A stretch of DNA of 64,000 nt, taken from RBG-13-68-16 sp041494245 (GTDB lineage: Bacteria > Acidobacteriota > Thermoanaerobaculia > Thermoanaerobaculales > Thermoanaerobaculaceae). The notes below the pieces were generated by a model. That model had not been told where the DNA came from. It ran no database searches and was given only the letters and a program-made list of their open reading frames with translations. The stretch is taken from assembly GCA_041494245.1 (NCBI GenBank), contig JBGQAK010000016.1, positions 16,816 through 80,815 of the forward strand. Direction: 5' to 3'. Position 1 is the stretch's first letter, and the number at the start of each line of letters is the position of its first letter. Below are positions 27,316 through 35,802 of this stretch, in pieces. The translations under genes were made by a program, and so were the position numbers.

Positions 27316-28430
27316 ATCACGCTCTCGAGGGCCTGCCCTGTGGCACCCACCATGCGCGCGAGGCTAAACTCCTCGGCAATTCGCCGCCTGCCGCGCCTGC
27401 CAAGGCCAGGACTGTCGGGGTTCGTAAGGCACCGCTGCAGGCCCTTTGCCAATGCGTTGGGGTCACGGGGAGGCACAACCACGCCCACATCACCAACGAT
27501 TAGCGCCGAGTCACCCACATCTGTCACAACGCACGGCACGCCACAAGCCATGGCCTCGGCGACCACGTTCGGAAAACCTTCGCCATACGATGACGACACC
27601 GCAACATCAAGCGCATTGAACACCGCGGGCGTGTCGCTGCGCTCGCCCACCCAGAGGACCCGGTCGCCTAGCCCCAGGCTTTGACTCAGCTGACGAAGTT
27701 CCGACCGATATACCTCGGGTCCACCACCGGCACACACGAAGCGAAGATCGGCTGTCTCATGCACAAGAAGGCTGGCCGCCCTGAGGAAGGTAGGATGATC
27801 CTTCATCGGATCCAGGCGGGCGACAACACCGACCAGCGTCTCGTGGGGCTGTACGCCCCATTCCAGGCGGAGCCGTCGTCCCGCTTCGCGATCGGGCAGG
27901 AAACGATCCGTATCGATCCCGTTGGGTATGACAACCATGCGCGAGCCGCAGTAGCCGTGCGCGGCGTGATGCCTCGCGCCGGCGTGCGAATTCACGATAA
28001 TCAGATCGGCAAACCGTGACAGCCAGGCACCAACACGGAACATCCAGCGTGCGGCCCAGTCGTAGCGGGAAAAATCCATATTGGACGCGCGCACACCCCA
28101 GACGACCTTGGCACCAGCCAATCTCGCGGTCAGCAGCGCGATCTCATTGGCGACGCCCAAATACCCATGAACGATCTGGGGCTTCGTCTCACGCAACAAA
28201 CGCCATAGCCGGAAGAGAAAACGCGGAATGTCCCACCGCCCTCTCTTCTCGAGCGATTCAAGCCGGACACCATCAAGGCCCTCGATGTCGGGGCGCAACT
28301 CGCCTCCGCCGTAGAAAGTGGCCACTGTGACGGCAAAACGCGATTTGTCTAACCCCTTCACCAGCTCGACGAGCTGGCGTTCTGCACCTCCGGTTTCCAG
28401 CGAACGGATCAGGAACAAAACCCGCATCAT
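27312..28430 (-). CDS. GT-B glycosyltransferase, GT4 (paralogue)
   Basis: 372-residue GT4 enzyme beginning MMRVLFLIRSLETGGAERQLVELVKGL, with IPNGIDTDRFLPD, GVVARLDPMKDHPTFLRAA and EGFPNVVAEAMACGVPCVVTDVGD (EX7E donor site). I start it at ATG 28430, which overlaps the TGA of the methyltransferase gene as ATGA; an upstream start at 28457 would overlap by 31 bases. Full-length similarity to the GT4 at 24848-25984 indicates an old duplication inside the operon around the polymerase gene. Donor unknown. Confidence 0.92.
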   Translation of the reverse strand: MMRVLFLIRSLETGGAERQLVELVKGLDKSRFAVTVATFYGGGELRPDIEGLDGVRLESLEKRGRWDIPRFLFRLWRLLRETKPQIVHGYLGVANEIALLTARLAGAKVVWGVRASNMDFSRYDWAARWMFRVGAWLSRFADLIIVNSHAGARHHAAHGYCGSRMVVIPNGIDTDRFLPDREAGRRLRLEWGVQPHETLVGVVARLDPMKDHPTFLRAASLLVHETADLRFVCAGGGPEVYRSELRQLSQSLGLGDRVLWVGERSDTPAVFNALDVAVSSSYGEGFPNVVAEAMACGVPCVVTDVGDSALIVGDVGVVVPPRDPNALAKGLQRCLTNPDSPGLGRRGRRRIAEEFSLARMVGATGQALESVI

Positions 28431-29248
28431 CTTCGCCGGAACACAAATTCGTTGCACCCGCTTTTGTCGCGCAGCACCTGCCGCTCGAGCACAAAGTCAC
28501 GGTGCCGGCAGAACTCGACGACACGTTGCGGCCGCGCCACCTCGAACGGGTAGCCACCGAGCCAGTCCGCCCAATCCCTGACCGGGGTCATCCCGCGGGC
28601 CCAGGTGCGGTAGCGCCGGAGCGGGTTCTCCAGCCTCGAGAGGTCGTCCAGCCCCAGACGGACAACGAAATAGGGTACGAACACCCCGACGGTCAGCCAG
28701 CGTGAGACCACACCCAGGTTGTAGAAGCGTTTCACCTGTCTCCAGGCGACCGACCGCCACCCCTGGTCGTTGTACAGGGCGATAAGCAGCACGCCATCCG
28801 GCTTCACGGTGCCGGCCATAATCTCGAGGGCGCGCCACATGTCGCCGGTGTGGTGAAGCACGCCCCAGGAGTAGACCACGTCCCAGTGCCCCAGAGCCCG
28901 CACATAGTCGCCATCGAGCACGCTCCCTTGCTCGATCGTCCAGTGCGCCGCGTCCCCGCAGTAGCGCCGCTTCAGCTCGCCAGTGCACTCGACGCTTCTC
29001 GGGTCGTAGTCGAAGGAGTGCACGCGCTCCGCTCCCAGCCTCACCGCTGCCAGGGAGAACAGCCCGCTGCCCGACCCCACGTCGAGGAAGCTCCGCCCCG
29101 CCAGGCTCTCGACCTCGAGCATCGCCCGCAACGACGTCTCAGCGACCTCGATCCGCTCCTCATCGACCACTTTCAGGAACCGCTGCCAGTTCTCACCGAA
29201 ACGAAAGCGAGATTCACCGCCCACTGCCATCATTCTGCGGATTGGCAC
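28427..29248 (-). CDS. Class I SAM-dependent methyltransferase
   Basis: 273 residues. FLDVGSGSGLFSLAAVRLGA is a canonical motif I, VHSFDYDPRSVE carries the strand 2 acid, and HWDVVYSWGVLHHTGDM is the motif IV/V region. The C-terminal half includes RRYRTWARGMTPVRDWADWLGGYPFE, a tail widely seen in this family of small-molecule methyltransferases in surface-polysaccharide clusters. It probably O- or N-methylates a sugar. It is coupled to the downstream GT4 by a 4-base overlap. No unusual features. Confidence 0.85.
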   Translation of the reverse strand: MPIRRMMAVGGESRFRFGENWQRFLKVVDEERIEVAETSLRAMLEVESLAGRSFLDVGSGSGLFSLAAVRLGAERVHSFDYDPRSVECTGELKRRYCGDAAHWTIEQGSVLDGDYVRALGHWDVVYSWGVLHHTGDMWRALEIMAGTVKPDGVLLIALYNDQGWRSVAWRQVKRFYNLGVVSRWLTVGVFVPYFVVRLGLDDLSRLENPLRRYRTWARGMTPVRDWADWLGGYPFEVARPQRVVEFCRHRDFVLERQVLRDKSGCNEFVFRRR

Positions 29249-29304
29249 CTAGCCCGCCGGCCGGGTCATCCCTTCGCGAACTGCGCTGAGGCCCCGGTGG
29301 GAAT

Positions 29305-30318
29305 TCACCGGCCAAGAATCCTCAGGACCCTGTCCGGCAGCCACGTCGATAGGAGCCCTAGAGCCGCCTTCCAGCGGAATCGGGTTCCTTGCCAAAGGCT
29401 GTTTGCCAAATGCCTCCTCGCCTCCCTCCGGCGGCGCTGCAGCAGGGCCGCCACTCCCAGGCCATAAAACAGCCTGGCGCGCCCGTAGCGGCAGGCCTCG
29501 GCCAGGTGAGCGTGACGCGCCTCAACGAGGGCGAGTGACACGAACTGGTCGTCGCGTCCGATCTCTGAGAAGCAGACGGTGACGTTGCCTCCATGCCGTC
29601 GGTATCGGGCATACACGCCGTCGACGTACCCAAACTGACCACCGCCGAGCAGACAGTCGATCCACAATTTCCAGTCGATGATCATGCGTAGGCGGTCGTC
29701 GTAGCCGCCTTGGGGAATCACGGACGCCCTCACCATAGTAGACAGGCCGCCATACGCCACACCGTGCTTAACCAAGGCTGCGGCGCCAGTCCCGCTTGGC
29801 AGCCCGAACTGCCTGCTCCAAAGGTAGAGGCGACTACCAGTCGCGGAGTCAAACGCCTCCACATCGTGGCCGCACAGTACCCGGCGCTCGTCCTCTTCGA
29901 GCCACTCGACCTGGCGGCTGATCTTCCCAGGTAGAAACAAATCGTCGCCGTCCAGGAAAGCGATGTACTTCCCGCGGCAAGCGGCGAGAGTGCGGTTACA
30001 GTTGCCCACCACACCTAGATGGCGTTGGTCCGGTAGAACTGTCACGCGATCCGGGTACTGCAGGGCAACGTTGGCTGCCAACGCTCGGGTCCCGTCTGGG
30101 GATCCATCGTCGCCAACCACTATTTCCAGGTTCTCGTAATCCTGCTCGGCGGCGCTGCGGAGTGCCTCCTCAACAAAGTCGGCGTGGTTGTAGGTCACGA
30201 AGGCAACCGAAACCAGGGGCCTCCCGCTCACAGATCGACTCCCTGGTTTGTCGGCGGAGGGAAAATAGCCGTCCGGATCATCGGAAGCGCTTGACACATT
30301 CAATGACCTTACCAACAT
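29305..30318 (-). CDS. GT-A glycosyltransferase, family 2
   Basis: 337-residue GT2 with PLVSVAFVTYNHADFVEEALRSA, IVVGDDGSPDGTR and the DxD site in IAFLDGDDLFLPGKISRQVEWL. A conserved-type WKLWIDCLLGGGQFGYVD segment in the acceptor half follows, with YRRHGGNVT. The ATG at 30318 overlaps the end of the aminotransferase gene by 41 bases and lacks a clear ribosome binding site; GTG 30297 is an alternative, and the first ~30 residues are not part of the fold. It probably transfers one of the amino sugars made by the upstream module. Confidence 0.88.
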   Translation of the reverse strand: MLVRSLNVSSASDDPDGYFPSADKPGSRSVSGRPLVSVAFVTYNHADFVEEALRSAAEQDYENLEIVVGDDGSPDGTRALAANVALQYPDRVTVLPDQRHLGVVGNCNRTLAACRGKYIAFLDGDDLFLPGKISRQVEWLEEDERRVLCGHDVEAFDSATGSRLYLWSRQFGLPSGTGAAALVKHGVAYGGLSTMVRASVIPQGGYDDRLRMIIDWKLWIDCLLGGGQFGYVDGVYARYRRHGGNVTVCFSEIGRDDQFVSLALVEARHAHLAEACRYGRARLFYGLGVAALLQRRRREARRHLANSLWQGTRFRWKAALGLLSTWLPDRVLRILGR

Positions 30319-31378
30319 CGGCGTCTGAGAGGCTGGGGTGCAGCGGCAGGCTCAGCGCTTCCTCGTTGAGCTGTTCGCAGACCGGTAGCTTCGCGCTGGA
30401 GTTGTAGATGGGGTTTAGGTGCAGCGGATGGTACCGAAGCGTGGTGTAGATGCCGCTTTCGTACATGTACTTGGCAAACCTGTCACGAGCACCGCCAGGG
30501 AGCCGCACGCAATAGGTGAAGTACGAGTGTTGCTCGTCGGCCTGCGGTTCAGCCGGGCGGACCAACCACCCCAGGTTGGCAAACTCGTGCTGATAGGTCC
30601 CCCAGATCTTCCTTCGTTGGGCTTGCAGCGCGTCCAGTTTGCGCAACTGGGCGAGGGCGATGGATGCCATGATGTCGTTGGGAAGGAAGCGCGGGAAGAA
30701 CTCGGTGACGTTGTACTCCCACCAGCGATCCTTGTTTGCGGAAGCCTCGAAGCCGGACTTTCCAATCCCACAGTAGCGCAGCAGGCGTGCCCTCTTCACA
30801 AACTCCGGGTCGCGGGCAGTCACACCACCACCGTCAGGCGTTGCAAGGTTCTTCACTGCATCGAAGCTATAGATCCCGACTGTGCCGATCGAGCCGCAGG
30901 CCTTGCCGTTCAGCCGCGAATCAACCGCATGTGCCGCATCCTCAATCACGGGGAAGCCAAGCTCGAGGATCGGGCCCATCCTCACGGGCTTGCCGGCGTA
31001 GTGGACCACCATGACCGCGCGGGTGCGGGGCGTGATCTGGGCTGCCACTGTCTCGGCCGTGACATTGTGCGTGTCGAGGTCCACGTCGCAGAACATCGGC
31101 ACGCCACCGCACAGGGCGACCGCGTGAGCGCATGAGATCCACGTAAACGAGGGCAGGATCACCTCCGAGCCCGGCGGCAGGTCCAGGAGCTTCACTGCCA
31201 TGTAGAGCGCGTTGGAGCCGCAATCAAGGAGGGCAAAGTCGGTCAGACCTAAACGGGCGGTGAACTCGGCCTCGAACTTCTTGACCTTGGGGCCGATGCC
31301 CATCCACTGCTGCTCGAGGCTCGATGCGACTTCTGCCAACTCCTCTTTGCCCACGCGGGAACCGAACACTGAGATCAT
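30278..31378 (-). CDS. DegT/DnrJ/EryC1/StrS-family sugar aminotransferase
   Basis: 366-residue PLP enzyme that aminates a keto-sugar nucleotide. Visible features are SLEQQWMGIGPKVKKFEAEF near the N-terminus, CGSNALYMAVKLLDL (phosphate-binding), EVILPSFTWISCAHAV, the PLP-contacting Asp in FPVIEDAAHAV and the Schiff-base lysine in GIYSFDAVKNLATPDGG. The start ATG 31378 overlaps the stop of the GNAT gene (ATGA). With the neighbouring cupin, GNAT and formyltransferase it forms an amino-sugar module like those for 3-amino-3,6-dideoxyhexoses (Qui3N/Fuc3N) or Qui4N. RmlA and RmlB are not in this window, so the precursor must come from elsewhere. Confidence 0.9.
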   Translation of the reverse strand: MISVFGSRVGKEELAEVASSLEQQWMGIGPKVKKFEAEFTARLGLTDFALLDCGSNALYMAVKLLDLPPGSEVILPSFTWISCAHAVALCGGVPMFCDVDLDTHNVTAETVAAQITPRTRAVMVVHYAGKPVRMGPILELGFPVIEDAAHAVDSRLNGKACGSIGTVGIYSFDAVKNLATPDGGGVTARDPEFVKRARLLRYCGIGKSGFEASANKDRWWEYNVTEFFPRFLPNDIMASIALAQLRKLDALQAQRRKIWGTYQHEFANLGWLVRPAEPQADEQHSYFTYCVRLPGGARDRFAKYMYESGIYTTLRYHPLHLNPIYNSSAKLPVCEQLNEEALSLPLHPSLSDADVGKVIECVKRFR

Positions 31379-31914
31379 CGTCCCTCCGCCACGCCCCCGC
31401 CCAACCCCTGCTCCTCGATCGCGCACGGGCTGAATTGCGATGTGTGCAACTCGAGGACCAGATGGCCCTTCCCCTCCCCAGCCTGCCGGAAGCCGTTCCG
31501 CCGATACCATTCGACTGCAGGGTTCTCGCGCAGGACTTTCAGGCTGACGCTCGTGCCGTACCTGCGCGCGAAGCTACACATCAAGAGCAACGCCCTGCTC
31601 ATGAATCCCTTCCGGCCCGCCTCGCGCCGGCCGAGGATCACATTGTAGATGTCGCATGTACCGTCCTGAAGGCGCACGCCCATGCAGCCGATTTCGCTCC
31701 CGTCCGCGTTCACGATGAACATGTAGTCGTGCTCCCGGCGACGGTACGCGGCGAACCATTCCTGCTGCATTTCAGACCTGATCGTTCCCTGAAAAAAGAA
31801 GTACTGTTTGTTCGCATTCTTCCACAGCCTGAGGTTCTCGAGGTCGTCTTCCCCTGCCGTCCTGAGCAAAAGACCCGGGTGATCGGGGGATGTGAGTTGA
31901 AAGCTGCGGTCCAT
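31375..31914 (-). CDS. GNAT-family N-acetyltransferase
   Basis: 179-residue acetyl-CoA-dependent acyltransferase of the GNAT fold. Near the N-terminus LLLRTAGEDDLENLRLWKN corresponds to strand 1/helix 1, HDYMFIVNADGSEIGCMGV to strands 2-4, and VILGRREAGRKGFMSRALLLM is motif A with the pyrophosphate-binding R/Q-x-x-G-x-G/A-like loop in degenerate form. ENPAVEWYRRNGF is motif B, a very typical GNAT feature. The start ATG 31914 has AGGAGG seven bases upstream. It probably acetylates the amino sugar produced by the adjacent aminotransferase; whether it competes with the formyltransferase on the same sugar is unknown. Confidence 0.82.
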   Translation of the reverse strand: MDRSFQLTSPDHPGLLLRTAGEDDLENLRLWKNANKQYFFFQGTIRSEMQQEWFAAYRRREHDYMFIVNADGSEIGCMGVRLQDGTCDIYNVILGRREAGRKGFMSRALLLMCSFARRYGTSVSLKVLRENPAVEWYRRNGFRQAGEGKGHLVLELHTSQFSPCAIEEQGLGGGVAEGR

Positions 31915-31942
31915 CTCGCCTCCTAGCCCCGCAGCGCTGCGC

Positions 31943-32410
31943 TCAGCGCCGCGGGGCGTAGTCGCCGAAGTCCGCCGTATGTTCATCGTTCATGTCCGGA
32001 GTCCATGCCGGCCGGGGCAGGTTCAGGACGAGGGCGTCCTCGTCTCCGAGGTTATAGATGGCGGCGGGGATCCCGGTTGGAATCTCCACGGACAGATACT
32101 CATGATCCTCTCCGCTGAGGAACTCCGCGTAGCCTTCGGGGGTCCGCAGGACGATGAGGACGTTTCCCTTGATGCAGGTGAAGAACCCGCGGCGAACGAG
32201 GTGCAGGTGGGGCCCCTTGACGGTCCCAGGCGCTACTGCGGTCAGGTAGACCTGCTGCGGCTCGTCACCTGGTTTGAAGAACCCCTCATGCACATTGTAA
32301 AGGGGGACAAGATACCCGTTGGCTTGCCCCCGATCGTCGCGCGTGACGATACGGCGATGTTCCTGCGTGCGGATCTGCGTGGCCGGGCCCTTGTGCCACT
32401 CTTCGTGCAT
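31943..32410 (-). CDS. RmlC-like cupin, sugar-nucleotide epimerase/isomerase-type
   Basis: 155-residue single-domain cupin. VAPGTVKGPHLHLVRRGFFTCIKGNVLIVL matches the first cupin motif (paired His), and VEIPTGIPAAIYNLGDEDALVLN the second. Enzymes with this core in amino-sugar clusters are dTDP-4-keto-6-deoxyglucose 3,4-ketoisomerases (FdtA/QdtA) or 3,5-epimerases (RmlC). The characteristic RGxHAH of FdtA is only partly matched, so I do not choose between them. The start at 32410 has a strong GAGGAGGCGAGGA; the longer frame to 32584 is spurious. It directly precedes the GNAT and aminotransferase genes. Confidence 0.72.
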   Translation of the reverse strand: MHEEWHKGPATQIRTQEHRRIVTRDDRGQANGYLVPLYNVHEGFFKPGDEPQQVYLTAVAPGTVKGPHLHLVRRGFFTCIKGNVLIVLRTPEGYAEFLSGEDHEYLSVEIPTGIPAAIYNLGDEDALVLNLPRPAWTPDMNDEHTADFGDYAPRR

Positions 32411-32615
32411 TCCTCGCCTCCTCAGACTTCGCGCCCCGTGCCCAGCCGCCAGGCGCGGCCGCCAACCTTCATCCGGCTGAATCCTCTCGCCCGCTAGATT
32501 CCCCACACCGGCGCGATAGACATGCTCGAACTCCCTAGTGCAGGAATCCAGAGGGATCGCGGTCAGCGATTCCGGTCCCGTCAAGGGGGCCTTAGTTCCC
32601 CACGAATCGAGCCGC

Positions 32616-33437
32616 TCAGGGTTCCAACGTCCGAACGGTTACCGGTCTGAAGAACGGGATGTCCTCATCGAGCGTGCTAATGACCTGTTGCCCGATCCTG
32701 ATCTTGGGCCCTGGGAAAGGGTAAAACGACATCGCTCGGAAAAAGCGCTCGATCTTCTCCGGCCCCCAAGTCAGATCCACAAAACCGCCGTTAGGCAGCT
32801 CGCGCCCGAAGTACGTCCGCCGGGTCAGGTCCTGCTCCTTCGCAGGGACAGGTCCGCACAGGAGGGCCGCAAGTCGATCCAACACCATCTGAAGGGTCGT
32901 ATCGATGCACTTTTCGTACAACGACCGCCGTGTTTCTCCGTCGGCAATTGTAACGGGGTACTGTGCGATGATCTCACCGGCATCCACGCGCCGTGACACG
33001 TAGTGGATCGTGACCCCGTAGTCCTTTTCTTCGTTCCAGATTGCCCACATCTCTGGCCAGTACCCCCCGTAGCGGGGAAGGGGTGAGAAATGTGCGTTGA
33101 CGATCCTGAGCCGGTGAGAGAAGGAGGTAAGCCAGGGCTCCTTGAAGAGCCTGTTGTTTTCCAGGCTCAATACCAACTCACCGCCAAGCAAGACTGCCCT
33201 TTCGGGCAGATCCGGTGCGTTGAAGTCCTCGGGTTGTACGAACGGGATCCCCAAAGCCCGAGCCCGAGCCGCCAGGGACGGAAAAATGCCATCTTCTCCA
33301 CGGTCATCGGCGCGCAGGACGCAGAGGACAACGTTGTACCCTTGGCGCACGAGGGCCTCGAGAATTGCACACGCGAGGCGGTGCCCGCCCACAATCACGA
33401 TCCCCTTCCGTCGGTGGTCACCTCGATCAACCGTCAT
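32616..33437 (-). CDS. Sugar N-formyltransferase (formyl-THF hydrolase/transferase fold)
   Basis: 273-residue member of the formyltransferase family. IVIVGGHRLACAILEALV is the N-terminal Rossmann start. RIVNAHFSPLPRYGGYWPEMWAI contains the catalytic Asn-x-His and the Pro-x-Tyr/Phe-x-Gly loop, and YGVTIHYVSRRVDAGEIIAQ supplies the catalytic Asp (Asp-x-Gly-x-Ile). Length excludes methionyl-tRNA formyltransferase (no second domain of the usual type). In amino-sugar loci these enzymes N-formylate dTDP-3- or 4-amino-6-deoxyhexoses using N10-formyltetrahydrofolate. Placement beside an aminotransferase and cupin strongly supports this. Confidence 0.85.
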   Translation of the reverse strand: MTVDRGDHRRKGIVIVGGHRLACAILEALVRQGYNVVLCVLRADDRGEDGIFPSLAARARALGIPFVQPEDFNAPDLPERAVLLGGELVLSLENNRLFKEPWLTSFSHRLRIVNAHFSPLPRYGGYWPEMWAIWNEEKDYGVTIHYVSRRVDAGEIIAQYPVTIADGETRRSLYEKCIDTTLQMVLDRLAALLCGPVPAKEQDLTRRTYFGRELPNGGFVDLTWGPEKIERFFRAMSFYPFPGPKIRIGQQVISTLDEDIPFFRPVTVRTLEP

Positions 33438-33526
33438 TCTGACCGCCTCGCACGCACTCAGCTTAGGTCAGAGCATGCTGACAGGCACCCTGCCAAAGTC
33501 GGGTAGGGTCCACCTCGGCCGGCACC

Positions 33527-34840
33527 CTAGCCCACTTGTTCGAACCGGTACTTCAGCTCGCAATGGGCAGCCATCCCCAACTGGAAAATTAGGGCCACGG
33601 CATAGATCCCCACCAGCGACCAGGCCGCGGCGATTGCTCCATGGGACGGAACCAGCAGGAGCAGGAGGACAATGTTCGCCGCCCCAAGCGCAAGCGTCAC
33701 CGCGGACATGAGGCCAAAAAGGCCCCGGCCGATCCACTGCGGGGCCATGGCGTTCGCAACACTCATGCCGATTGTCGCAAGGAGCAACACCTGAAGCATC
33801 TCAACCGCTGGAGAGAACCTCTTTCCAAACACAAATGGGATCAACTGGGGAGCGAGGGCGAAACCAGCCACAGCTACCCCCGCGACGACCGCTGTCACCA
33901 AGACGACCACTTTGCGCTGGTCCCGCCAAGCGGCATCCGGCCCGAGGCTGGCGACCCTTCCGAAGACGACTATTGCCGCCGCCTGCGGCAACACGAGGAT
34001 GGCGGTGACGAGTTGGAGAGCGAGCTGAAACTGCCCTGTTGCGGCGGCCCCCGCAATGTGGCTGACGATCAGCACGCTCGAGGATGTGATGAGTGCAGCG
34101 CCCACATAGTTTGGATGGAGCCGGAGGCCGCCCGCGAGCAATTCCCGCAGGACAGCGGCGCTGGGCCGCACCGGCTTCGGTGAGACACGTAGCAGGTAGC
34201 GGAGCCCGATTCCCGCGACGATAGCCTGGCCGATGCAGCCTGCCAGTAAGACCCCCGCGATCCCCAGTTTGGTGAACCATGCCAGGCCTACCAAGACGAG
34301 AGTCAGTGTTCGCCCCACCAGCTGGGCGCGGTTGTAGACGGGGACGCGTCCGAGAGCGAGCAGTAGCGAGCTAGAGTACTGCTCGCAGACAAGGCCGGGC
34401 AGATTCAGAAACCCCACTGCAAGCAGAGCAGGGGGCAGGCCGTGGAACGCGCTCCCACCCGTGAGGACGTAGGCACAGCCTGCCAGCAGCCAGCCGCCGA
34501 TGCTGACGCAGGCTGCCATAAACAGCAGACTTCCCAGCGTTGAGCCCAGCCACTCCTGGCCGCGGAGTGCCGTAGCCCGGAAGATCGCAACTTGGCCCAG
34601 GCTGAGCTGGCCAAAGGTGGCCACCAGGGTGACCCAGGTGATCACCGCGGCCAGGATCCCCCGCCCTTCGGGCCCCAACCAGCGAGCGGTCACCAGGAGC
34701 ACCGCAACGGCGGTGAGGAGGGTGTAGTACTGTGCTGCGCCTGCTCCGGCGATCCCCCTCAGCAGCCCCAGAAAGCGCGTCTGCTCGGGGCCAGTCGCCG
34801 GCGCAACTTCCTCGCCCATCCCCTCTATTTCGGAAGTCAA
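33527..34840 (-). CDS. wzx: Wzx-type polysaccharide flippase (locus B)
   Basis: 437-residue polytopic protein of the PST/MOP superfamily with about twelve helices. The N-terminal ARWLGPEGRGILAAVITWVTLVATFGQLSLGQVAIFRATA is the recognisable helix 1-3 signature (LGPxxxG...). It flips locus B repeat units across the inner membrane. Only fold-level similarity to the other flippase of the window is visible, so the two loci probably export different repeat units. It overlaps the upstream epimerase by 4 bases. Confidence 0.85.
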   Translation of the reverse strand: MTSEIEGMGEEVAPATGPEQTRFLGLLRGIAGAGAAQYYTLLTAVAVLLVTARWLGPEGRGILAAVITWVTLVATFGQLSLGQVAIFRATALRGQEWLGSTLGSLLFMAACVSIGGWLLAGCAYVLTGGSAFHGLPPALLAVGFLNLPGLVCEQYSSSLLLALGRVPVYNRAQLVGRTLTLVLVGLAWFTKLGIAGVLLAGCIGQAIVAGIGLRYLLRVSPKPVRPSAAVLRELLAGGLRLHPNYVGAALITSSSVLIVSHIAGAAATGQFQLALQLVTAILVLPQAAAIVVFGRVASLGPDAAWRDQRKVVVLVTAVVAGVAVAGFALAPQLIPFVFGKRFSPAVEMLQVLLLATIGMSVANAMAPQWIGRGLFGLMSAVTLALGAANIVLLLLLVPSHGAIAAAWSLVGIYAVALIFQLGMAAHCELKYRFEQVG

Positions 34841-35799
34841 AGGGCGCCCACGAGAAAGGAGGGCAATGCTGCCCTCAGCCCGCTCGCCAAATTAACCGTT
34901 GGCCTGAAACCGAAAGCGTCGGCCGCCCGAGCGATATCCGCGAGCGAACAGCGCACGTCTCCGGGACGGGGCGCCGCGTGCACCGGTTCGGGTCCATGGC
35001 CGACAGCGTCTCGGATGAGGGCTGCGAGCGTGTTTACGGTGGTGTTTCGGCCTGTGCCGACGTTGTAGGCTCCCCCACATGCCTTCTGGGGCGCTTGCGC
35101 AGCCAAGAGGTTGGCTTGGACCGCATCCGTCACGTGCGTGAAGTCCCGCGCTTGCTCGCCGTCGCCATAGATCACCGGCGCCTCGCCGCGCACATACGCG
35201 GCGAGAAAGCGCGGGATGACGGCGGCGTAAGGTCCGTCAGGGTCCTGGCGCGGGCCGTAGACGTTGAAATAGCGAAGGCCGATGAACTCCATGCCGAAGC
35301 AGCGGGTGAAGACCTCGGCGAGCTGCTCGTTCATGACCTTCGAGAGCGCGTACGGTGAAAGAGGCCTGCCCTCTTCGCCCTCGCGCTTGGGAAGCTTGTC
35401 GCTGTCGCCGTATACGCTCGATGAAGACGCGTAGACCACGCGCGATACCCCCGCATCTCGTGCCGCCGCAAAGACGTTCGCTGTGCCGCCGGCGTTGACC
35501 GCGATCGTCGTCGCCGGGTCCTTCATCGAGCGCGGGACCGAGCCCAGTGCCGCCTGGTGGAACACCACCACGACACCTTCGCACGCGCGGCCACAGATGC
35601 CGCCATCACGGATGTCACCCTCGATCAGCTCGATGCGGTCATGGCAGTGGGCCAGGTTCTCGCGCTTACCCGTCGCGAAGTTGTCGAGCACACGCACGCG
35701 CGCTCCCCGCTCGAGCAGCGCATCCACGAGATGCGAACCAATGAACCCGGCACCGCCGGTGACCAGGACGGAGACACCTCCGAAGTCCGGGATCGGCAT
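34837..35799 (-). CDS. UDP-N-acetylglucosamine C4-epimerase-type SDR (WbpP/TviC-like)
   Basis: 320-residue extended SDR: VTGGAGFIGSHLVDALLERG (Rossmann), FHQAALGSVPRSMKDP (the substrate-loop motif shared by WbpP/TviC/GalE-type epimerases), YASSSSVYGDSD and the catalytic SPYALSK. It then has RYFNVYGPRQDPDGPYAAVIPRF and FTHVTDAVQANLLA. It probably interconverts UDP-GlcNAc(A) and UDP-GalNAc(A). The next gene downstream of wzz in this operon is a UDP-HexNAc dehydrogenase, and the dehydrogenase/epimerase pair is exactly that of the Vi antigen and O6 pathways. Three bases separate it from the dehydrogenase. Confidence 0.88.
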   Translation of the reverse strand: MPIPDFGGVSVLVTGGAGFIGSHLVDALLERGARVRVLDNFATGKRENLAHCHDRIELIEGDIRDGGICGRACEGVVVVFHQAALGSVPRSMKDPATTIAVNAGGTANVFAAARDAGVSRVVYASSSSVYGDSDKLPKREGEEGRPLSPYALSKVMNEQLAEVFTRCFGMEFIGLRYFNVYGPRQDPDGPYAAVIPRFLAAYVRGEAPVIYGDGEQARDFTHVTDAVQANLLAAQAPQKACGGAYNVGTGRNTTVNTLAALIRDAVGHGPEPVHAAPRPGDVRCSLADIARAADAFGFRPTVNLASGLRAALPSFLVGAL

Positions 35800-35802
35800 G
35801 AC

